From Pseudevernia furfuracea (lineage: Eukaryota > Ascomycota > Lecanoromycetes > Lecanorales > Parmeliaceae), in contig JAIUPT010000041.1 in assembly GCA_022315425.1 (NCBI GenBank), positions 1,054,001-1,118,000 on the forward strand: a DNA stretch of 64,000 bases, given 5' to 3'. Below are positions 55,570 through 64,000 of the stretch, piece by piece. The notes beneath the pieces were generated by a model that was not told the origin of the DNA, made no database searches, and was given only the letters and a program-made list of their open reading frames with translations. The translations under genes and the position numbers were made by a program. Positions within the stretch are counted from its first letter, which is position 1, and the number at the start of each line of letters is the position of its first letter.

Positions 55570-56505
55570 GAGGGAACGTCAGTTTGGATAACGCTGGTTT
55601 TGATGATGAAGACGTTGGGTTCCTTGGATAAGTCTTTTGGATGGCAACATCATACATCAACTCATGACATGAGACCCATGGACGGGATCATGTGAGAAAG
55701 CATAGCGTGATGGGCATTATTATGGAGCTCCCGCTTTTGCGTAGGTGGTATGATACACATATCATTCTCACATCTCTCAGGTAGTTACTCTACTTTCGTA
55801 TACATCGACGACGTGGAATACAAACACAACTTCAATCAAACAGGAGAATCCTGCCTTCCAGATACACTGCCACGGCGATCCTTGTACGATCAAGATTTCG
55901 ATAGGAACGTTTACTCTCTCACGCCTGCCCATTCGGCTCGCCTCGACTTCCTCCCCTTAGCCCAGCTCATTGGTGTGCATCTCTGCTTCCGTTCGAGGAT
56001 GACACGAAACCAGTCGCGTCCACTCACAAATTTTTCAGCCTCACCGATCATACCTAGGGCACCTACTCCATGCCTCACCGCTCTCTTTCCACGAGCATGT
56101 CGAGTTTCCTCCCCCCCCCCTCCCCCCACCTCACAAAAACTCCCACGCCCCTCCTCCAAATTTTCAGCAACCGTCGTCAACTAACCGTCTTTGATTGATT
56201 GGGAATTACCCGTCGTTTCTTTCCTCCATACAGCGTCGATTATGGGTCCTTGAAAAAAAAAATCAAAAATCGGCGGAAAGATTTGTGTGTGTGCCTTTTA
56301 CTCATCTGTTCTGGAAAGGAAAGCCGGGGGATGGAGTATTGCTCTCCCCCGGCTTTTCCACGGCTTCAAACTGCCCGGAGGGTAGAGTAGGGTAGGGAGG
56401 GAGACCGGGGCTTTTTCGCAACGGCGTGTCGACGCTTTGCCGAAGGCGATGAGCCTCTGTTCGCCGGCGCACGGGGTGGAGGTTGTTGGGGGGGTTGGTT
56501 GGTGT

Positions 56506-56535
56506 GGGCTGGGCTGGGCTGGGCTGGGCTGGGGG
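56506..56535 (+). repeat. GGGCT pentamer tandem repeat, G-quadruplex-capable
   Basis: Five exact GGGCT units followed by a G-run, preceded by another G-rich tract (56484-56494). Four or more G-triplets separated by two bases fit the G-quadruplex pattern on the plus strand. Confidence 0.85.
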
Positions 56536-58165
56536 AAAAGGGTTCCGTTCGTTGAAGGTGAAGGAAGCCGGTAAGAGGGTACGACTGCTTCCTGGAGGCG
56601 CTGGATGCGGGTGGGCAACGGAATGCAGACAGTGGCTTGCCCTCTCTCTCTCTCTCTATCGGTGGCGTCGGGGAGAAGTGGCGGTTCTCGCGAGGTGTTG
56701 GGGGGGCTCATTATTTGCTGGGTCTGAGGCTGGGAATGTCGGGAACGGATGTCTTTGGGGATCTGAGATGACTGGCAGGAGTGTGATGGATACGTTGGCA
56801 ATACTCTGATTTCGTTCACCCTTGATCGAAGCGGGTCGAGGGGAGAATAGTAGTTCGGGGTTTCTGCTTTTTCCTAAATCCTACTGTACTCGGAGGTTCA
56901 TCTCATTCGACTGCGCGAGGCCATGATTTTTGCCCCGGCCGAAAGGGGGAGCCTTGCGTGTACCGTGAGGCATCTCCGCCAGGGACGTTTGAGCGCAGAA
57001 ACTCCCGCGACGCATTCTAGCGGCTTCTGTTCGAGCAAGCGGTTTTTCCCTGGCGTTTCCAAAGGCCGAGACAAAGGTTTTTGTCGATTGCACTTTGGGT
57101 GATGGAGGACCTTCGAGATGGTCGATCTGTCATGAAAGAGTTTGAGCTCGTCAAGACTCATTCGAAGTGACGGTTGGGCTATTGCGATGGATGGTATAGC
57201 TGTATTCGCACAACTTATTCAGACTAGATGTATTCGATGGAACGAATTCGACACCGTGTCAGAGCGGGCGAGAGATGAAGCGCCTAGGGTGAATGGGTAT
57301 GCGCAATGTGGTTTGGAAGGCATTGAGGGATGTCGAGGGGTTCCACGGTCATTGATGTGGAGGTCTACGGCTAGGTTATCGATTTGGGAAGACATCGTTT
57401 GGGGGGTTCAAATGTCTACATTCTTATATCGGGTATCACGTATTACGCATTCGGTTAGATATGTTGATGGAGGTATGGGGAAAGATGCGAAGGTTCTTAA
57501 TGGTGTGGTGTGTAGCAAATTTCTTTAGTATTTAGCGACGGTATACAGACGTTTTTACAACCTCCCTACATTTCATGGCGCAGAACGGCTTATTCGACAA
57601 TCATTGCCATCTCATCTTTGATACATAGCAACCTGAGCCAAGGCAAAAAGCGTTCAGGGACTTTGTGACAGATGTCGCACTGCGTGTTTCGCGTTACGCC
57701 TCGCATCTTAGACAGCTGTCGTGGTGATAAAGGCACATTTAGCTCGCCGTAGCTTTGCAGTAAGGGCTCTCCCGGCCAACAATGAGACATCCCTGCGTCC
57801 CGGTGGCTGGGTTAATTGTCATACCGGTAGCCTTTCGTATGTAGGTAGGTGCAGGGAATGCATGAAGCCCTACTCCAATTTGTAATTGTTGACAACAGAG
57901 CATATGAATCGTTAGTGAGGATGGCCAATCGACGGTCAACAGGAGTGATAGTAGTAGACATGGATAGTGAGAGATGAAAGGGGCGCGGAGTCTTGGTGTA
58001 GTAGCAACGGGGCAGCGGACGTATGAAGCAGGCAGGGTGGAGGACGGGTGGTGAGAGCCGGCCAGGAAGTCCCGAATGCCCGGAACGAGGATGCAGCGGA
58101 TGGGGCTTCGGCCTTTAGGATAGCGGAAGGTATGGTTAATGGGGGTGATGACGACGTAGGTAATA

Positions 58166-58215
58166 ATGATTGATAACAATAACAACAATAACAACAACAG
58201 CAATAATGTTAGTAT
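58166..58215 (+). repeat. AAC/AAT trinucleotide-rich microsatellite
   Basis: Imperfect run of AAC and AAT units. On the opposite strand it inflates an open frame with poly-Leu, which is why that frame is not called a gene. Confidence 0.75.
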
Positions 58216-60617
58216 TATCAACAATGACCTCTCGCACCTTTTTGAGACTGTGCGCCGTCTACAAAGGACAAAGGCGTTGTGCTGTAATGTTTCTATTGCT
58301 AGAATTACTTTGAATACCAGGTGCATTTGGAAGATGAGACCTTTCCCGTGGTTCAGATGGTGCAGGGTAAGAGCCTAAGAGGGAAAAAGGAAAAGATGGG
58401 CAGGGCATAAGGAAGAGATGGCCTAAGAAGCTTCGCGGTCGGAAGCCTCGCGACACCCCTGGAGTAGATCGTCCGGGGCGCATTTGATCAACAGCAGATC
58501 TCCGAACATTAACACTCTATCACTTCAATAGCCAGTCAACGCTGGAGCGCAAAAGAGATACTTTCATTCTTAATGCCTCACATGACGAGTAAGAGCACGC
58601 AACGCACGTGGCGTTCCTGAAACTCACCACCTGCTGATCCTTTGGGCAGAGACTGAGAGAGAACAACGACACCGTGGAGCGTTGCAGATTTGACTCTCAA
58701 AGTCTGGCTTGCTGACGGCTTATTACCGTTATAGAATTCAAAATAAAGCCACGGCGTGCTAACTGCTGATTTGGCTTTCATCACCCTTCTTGCCTTGCCT
58801 CGTCCAGTCGTTGGAATACATAGGATGTAAGTATTCGCCATGTTTCTTCCCAATTTCTTTTCCTATTGGTGTCATGTTTCTCTTTTGAGACGAGTGGTAG
58901 CGCACTGCCTCAGCTGTCAGCACTGTAAATATCCTGATTCAATAATCATTCCTTCTTTGTCTTCAGCTCCGATGCCGTGCATGAGCTCAGGATTCTGTTG
59001 CAAAATAGGTAGGTCCGCAGCAGAAGGATCAAGAGGGGCCACCAACGAATTTCTATGGCTGCTGATTACTATGCAGCCTATCAGTAACCAGTATATATAT
59101 CTTTCGGGCACATCCTCCGTAAAGTAGACGCTCTCTAGCCTGTATCATTGCTGCAGGAGCTTGATGCAGGAATGAAAGGTTTCGCGCCTTCCAACGGAGG
59201 TCTCCTGCAGGCAGCCTGAACAAATGATCGATGATTCGCCGAGATACCGTAGGATTCTGCTGTCGTGGATTGGTGGATGACGCAGGATATTGTCTGACCT
59301 CGGCGCAGGCAGAACGCATGATTCTGAGTCAGCAGCCAGTAGCCAGCAGCCAGCAGCAGTCTGGTGACTTGATGAGTTTTACGACGATACCGTCTCGGAG
59401 CTCTTTGTAGACGGTCTTGGACTTGAGACCAGATTTGCTTTCTGCGTGAGATGACACTGCGATCCGAACCGTCCATTTCGGACCAAGAGGGAGGAACCTG
59501 CAGATCCAATCGGAGGGAGATGGTGGTTGGCAGCCCATCATCATTGGATGGTCAACCATTAGAAAGACTGCCGGCCAGTCTCCATATCCAACCAGCATCC
59601 CGGTATCGAATCGCAACGGTACAAGCAAAGTCCGGCACGGCCAGCGATGATGCAAGAGGCAGCCACGGCAGCCAAAATGTGCCGCAAATGGCGCACTCTC
59701 GTCGCATTGCATTGACTGCACAGTGCACACCTGTCGAAGGTGTCTATCATACGCAAGGAAGATGTTTGAGCTGTTTCAGTCTCACACCTCTCCATTGAGG
59801 GTTGCAGATACCTCGCAATTTGTACCTCTGACGCCGCTGATGTTATATTTATCCTTCTGTGCTCTGTACCAGTACTTGAAGTTCCGTCTTTCAAGCGTCA
59901 CATTCTGTTTGGCGGATGAAGGGGAGAGAAGGTCAACTTCTTCATCCAATCGATTGGCTTGGATGGCCAGCATCCTTCACTGCCACTCTTGATCCCTGGC
60001 GATCCAAGTCCTAAAAGTAACTTCCTCGCCTTCCCCTGCCCCCTCATTAAAGTTCGCCCACCATCAATCTTTGGCGTCGCATGGCTTTTCATGAGGCACT
60101 AGCACTCTTCAATACTAGGGGCAGCCAACTTGAGCAGGTCTCAAGAGCTGAGCCTATCACAAGTGGATACATTGGATGGCAGAGGAGGGAAAAGGGTGCT
60201 GTAGGAAGGGCCGTAGCGATGTGCATGAGCTTCCTACTTTAAGTACATTCGGCTAGGCACTCTTGGGGTCAAGTTTTCTCATGAAGGAGTTTTAAGGTGC
60301 AGCACTGCAGTTTATAAAGCGTCTTCCGTAGCCTGAGTCCTAAAGGCCTAGTAGCTGCTAGTTAGACAGGTGCGGTAGCCTGCTGCTACTTGAACAGGGT
60401 GTAGTTCCTTGGGACTCTGCCCGAAACGCTCCAACGCCATCTCTTCTTCCCTGGTGCCCCCCCCCCAAACAGTGTTCCCAGCGAGCCAGTTAGGAAGTAA
60501 GATGAGATTAACCTCCTTCTTTTGCAGCGCTGTCACCTTCTTGCGCTGCAACGCAAACGCATTTGATCCACTCTGGGTTATAATTATCCATTAAAACCTC
60601 CTTGCTTGGACTCCTTT

Positions 60618-63600
60618 ATGTCTTCAGATTCACATTCGCAATCCCAGCGACCACAGTTCCTGCGCAAAGGCAGTTCTACCTTCTCGGCAAAACAAAAGGT
60701 TGTCAACCTCTCGGAGCTTGGTCTGCTACCGGGAAAAGACGGTCAGCGACCTGTGAATCGAAGAAGTAAGCACCAACTCTGCACCTACTCTCCTGACAAC
60801 AATAAGTCTTCATTGTTCACCTCATGTCTAAGACCTGACTGGTTCTGTTCTGGAAACTGCTCCGTCGATTTCGCACCGTTGTACCAACTGACTCATCTCC
60901 CTGCACCTTTTAGATAATTCTTCCCAAGCAGTAACTCGCCCAACTTACAACCCCGCGCAGTCGCATAATCAAGGACAGCCCGCACGGCCGCAATATAATC
61001 GTCAGCAGTCTGCCATCTCCACCCATTCTGCATCAGGTCGCCCTCATCCACCTATCTATCATCCACCTGAGCCCAAGAAGCCAAAGAACAGAAAAACCCT
61101 CTTAAGCCGTATTGCTGCTCAACAAACAGCCCGCGAGCCAAATCCCGCATACAGTAACGGTACCGCAACCTCATTCAACTGGCGGTCGGGCCGCCCTATG
61201 GCGGGCATGTTGGAAATTGAGAGATCGCGAACCAGGCGCGAGAGAACATTCATCGGAAGCGAATGCGCAGTCTGCGAGGAGCCTTTGGAACACACACTTC
61301 GAGGGGAAAGAATTTTGCAATTCTCTTGCGGACATGTCTCTCATGAAGCTTGCTTCTACGAGTATATCAAAGAGTTCGAGTCACAATACTGTCCAACCTG
61401 CAACGCACCGCTCGGCCTAGACACTAGCAGGGGCGGGAATGTACTTGACTTAGGTAATGCCTCCATCAACGAATCACAGACTTCGCCTCCGCTAACAAAT
61501 TCACAGAGAAACTGAGCAGTATCGTTCGCTCTGTGTCACAAAACAATGAAGCGCGGAGCAACCATCAACGCAATGGTAGCGGAAATGGCAGCGGCTCTCG
61601 GCTTATCACCCCAGTACCTTGGGATCCTCAGACAGGACAGGAGAGACCAAGCAGTCGCGGATCAAACCATCGCAATACTCAGCGTGAAAGCTCACATCCA
61701 CAAGATCCGCGACAGATGGAGCGGGAAAAGGAAAGACAGAACCGGGACATACAGAGGGAGAGAATTGAAAGATACGGGAGTCAAAATCGAGTTCAACAGC
61801 ATGACAGGAATGAAAATGCGAACACTGGCGGCGTCCACTCCTCTGGCGAATATGGCGAGACACACAACAACAACAACAACACGGGCAGGAGACATGATTA
61901 CGACGTCCAATCTATGGAAACAGCACTCAGCAGCCCCCGAGCAAGCATCACCAGGAACCCAATACCTGCGCCTACAGTGATGGTCAGGAGCGAATACCCT
62001 ACGTTGACCCGTTCGAGGCAGCAACAAAGTCTAACATGCTTGGTCACCATCGAGGTTCCTGAAGGCAAATGGAGGCCAGATCCAGCGGATCTCCGAGGTG
62101 CACCTGTTCTTCCCGCTATGCAACAAGACAGCGCTGCGCTCAGTAATCGGCCTACATCCCCAGCCAAGAGCCAACAAGCAGACTGGGGATTTGAATCTCC
62201 CGAGACCCTTGAGGAGATCACTGAAGATCTCCGTGTTCGCGTGGACAATTGGCACGGGTTGGACTTCTCAAGGCATGCCGCTAATTTTAACTCCTTGTTC
62301 CTATATCTAACATCTCACAGGTTTGGAAGGCTACGTCTCTACGGCACGGTACGAGTCGGGAAGGACCGCCAGTCATGGCAAGAGCTCGAATGCTTTCTCT
62401 TTGCTGAAATGCTTATTTGCGTGAAAGAGAAGAAGGGGGCGCCACCACAGTACGCGGAAGGGAACTCAAAACGCAAGCTCACAAGATGTACCCTCAAGGG
62501 ATCGATTCTCATCAAGAAGCACCTGAAGCACGTGGAGTCGAGCCCTGACGAGCCGGTCCTAACCCTCAGTCTTTCAGTTCAAGACCTACAGCAGTTCCAC
62601 CTTCAATTCCAGACTCGGACTCAAGTCGAACAATGGAAACGCTCACTTCTGGACCTGAACAACGACGCCCCTAGGCTAAGCAACGAATATGAGCCGGAAA
62701 ACTCGGGCACAGACGACGATGATTACAGGACGATGAAGACCAAGCGTGCGTCGTCAGTGAACTCCTCATACGGTGGGCCAAAGTCGGTTAACACCGCACC
62801 AACAGAATACACTACTTCGGGCATGGGCAGACCAATGCAGGAAACGCGCATGCCATCGTCTATACACGTGCCTCTTGACATCGTTGTGGTCATCCCCGTC
62901 TCATCATCTATGCAGGGGCTTAAGATTACATTACTACGCGATGCGCTCAAGTTCCTTGTGCAAAACCTTGGTGAAAGAGATAGGATGGGCTTGGTTACAT
63001 TCGGCTCGAGTGGAGGCGGTGTACCGCTTGTGGGTATGACCACAAAGGCATGGGGTGGCTGGACCAAAATTCTGAATTCGATCCGACCTGTGGGGCAGAA
63101 GAGTCTACGGGCAGACGTTGTGGAGGGCGCGAATGTCGCCATGGACCTACTAATGCAACGCAAAGCCAATAACCCTATTGCAACGATCTTACTCATCAGC
63201 GACTCGTCAACGTCTGATGCGGAGAGCGTGGATTTTGTCGTATCGCGAGCAGAGGCCGCAAAGTAAGTTGGTTCTCTACCCCTCACGCGCTCGGATATTG
63301 CCATGCGGGAAACTTGCGCAACGTGGGTATTAACGTCTACTAGGGTTGCTATCCACTCCTTTGGCCTTGGCTTGACCCACAAGCCGGATACGATGATCGA
63401 ACTGTCCACGCGTACCAAAGCATCCTACACCTATGTCAAAGATTGGATGATGCTCCGGGAGTGCGTTGCCGGATGCTTAGGAGCCCTGCAGACGACCTCT
63501 CATCAAAACGTCAAACTAAAGTTGCGCTTGCCTGAGGGATCCCCCGCGAAGTTTGTTAAAATTTCGGGCGCCCTACAGATCACCAAGCGCGCCACTGGGA

Positions 63601-64000
63601 AGGACGCTGAAGCCGCACTAGGAGATTTGAGATTCGGAGACAAGAGAGGTAAGACATTGATCCGGTGTTACTTCTGCTGATGAAACATGGCTTTCTAACA
63701 CCTCCACAGATATACTCGTTCAACTAGTCATCGCGCCTGACAATTCCTCCCAAGAGCACCTACCACAGGATCCATGGGAGAGCATCGTATCTGGCCTTGA
63801 AGCACTAGGCGGGCCATTTGACGGTGATGAGCAGAGAACCCTGAGTGTGGAGGAGGTTCCTCTCATCCAAGCTGACTTGACATATGGAGATATCCTGCGC
63901 GATGGCACTCTGACGCACCCGTCACGGCCGTCTTTACTTGCTATTACAATGCTACCTGCGAATCCTAGGGCGAAGACCACGGGTAGGCCTGCAACACCGC
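60618..64000 (+). CDS. Far1/Ste5-like scaffold: RING-H2, PH and vWA domains (3' end outside the window)
   Basis: Scaffold of the pheromone-response MAPK pathway in ascomycetes, binding G-beta and membrane lipids and, in Far1, acting in cell-cycle arrest and polarity. Exons are 60618-60765, 60914-61453, 61507-63262, 63344-63648 and 63710 onward. The start is MSSDSHSQSQRPQFLRKGS. The RING-H2 (about residues 167-210) shows CAVCEEPL, then FSCGHVSHEAC and YCPTC. A long polar linker includes an Asn run. The PH domain (about 500-617) begins FGRLRLYGTVRVGKDRQSWQ and ends VEQWKRSLLDLN. The vWA domain (from about 683) begins PLDIVVVIPVSSSM; the usual DxSxS metal site reads PVSSS, so metal binding is unlikely, as in Ste5-type domains. 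RING plus PH plus vWA is diagnostic of the Far1/Ste5 family. Which of the two it resembles in function is not decided. Confidence 0.82.

Larger units (their letters stand above)
55570..60617. other. Gene-poor 5-kb stretch with simple repeats
   Basis: No convincing protein gene. Features seen are a C-run tract (56108-56127), a GGGCT pentamer repeat (56506-56535), a CT microsatellite (56642-56658), an AAC/AAT-rich microsatellite (58166-58215) and a CAGCAGCC-type short tandem repeat (59329-59362). Open frames of 100-200 codons (56298-56819 minus, 57142-57528 plus, 57739-58326 minus) have skewed composition or run over the microsatellites and are not called. It probably contains the long promoter and leader of the Far1/Ste5-like gene and possibly non-coding RNA. 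Confidence 0.5.

Noticed and set aside
56645..56656. CT microsatellite as a promoter element
   Set aside because: There is no recognised gene start near it; it is treated as a simple repeat.
56298..56819. 173-aa minus-strand Pro/Ser-rich frame
   Set aside because: It reads through the GGGCT array and CT microsatellite; composition explains the open frame.
57739..58326. 195-aa minus-strand frame with poly-Leu
   Set aside because: The poly-Leu and Ile text comes from the AAC/AAT microsatellite at 58166-58215; there is no family resemblance.
62723..63418. 231-aa minus-strand frame
   Set aside because: It is antisense to the PH/vWA part of the Far1/Ste5-like gene.

Overview
The window looks like nuclear DNA of a filamentous ascomycete (Pezizomycotina). 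The protein genes carry short GT...AG introns (mostly 50-80 bp) with CTAAC/CTGAC-type branch points. They include typical filamentous-fungal families: a fungal type III polyketide synthase, a fungal rhodopsin-domain membrane protein, aspartokinase, a Cdc4-like F-box/WD40 protein and a Far1/Ste5-like RING-PH-vWA scaffold. The species cannot be named from the sequence alone.

Two compartments meet near position 27,530. Positions 1-27,530 are AT-rich and consist of nested Ty3/gypsy-type LTR retrotransposons ruined by C-to-T/G-to-A transitions that largely spare CpG (RIP-like). From LTR pairs and 5-bp target-site duplications I resolve these elements: family A (gag only) at 1-2269 (partial) and 18697-21315; family B short non-autonomous copies at 3371-5663 (minus) and 6332-8524 (plus); a full-length family B gag-pol element with a chromodomain-like end at 9403-16456 (minus); an older gypsy element D at 17038-25841, which carries the second A copy and a solo LTR (17925-18116). 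All of these sit in a still older AT-rich background that I could not classify.

Positions 27,530-64,000 have balanced base composition and hold the genes. In order: an unrecognised 952-aa protein (28515-31373, minus); a truncated MFS transporter running into a rhodanese-like reading frame (32114-33093); a four-exon aspartokinase (33819-35535); a roughly 3-kb stretch with a diverged duplicated segment; a seven-TM fungal rhodopsin-domain protein (38548-39782, minus); a broken MFS gene (40661-41227, minus); a 398-aa membrane protein of a fungal family (41551-42747, minus); a decayed kelch-repeat gene (about 44600-45550, minus); a type III PKS (45897-47281) converging with a membrane-associated methyltransferase-like gene (47477-48505, minus); CCT8 (48764-50585); a small four-TM protein (about 51098-51845, minus); Cdc4-like F-box/WD40 (53376-55569); a gene-poor 5-kb stretch with a G-quadruplex-type repeat; and the Far1/Ste5-like gene, which runs off the right end.

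CCT8, Cdc4 and Far1/Ste5 at the right are core housekeeping and cell-cycle/mating genes. The stretch at 28.5-48.5 kb, next to the repeat block, is accessory in character: broken transporters, a chimeric junction, a decayed kelch gene, an aspartokinase and a type III PKS. The PKS/methyltransferase pair and the aspartokinase/rhodanese/MFS group are the best candidates for small metabolic clusters, but neither is complete here.
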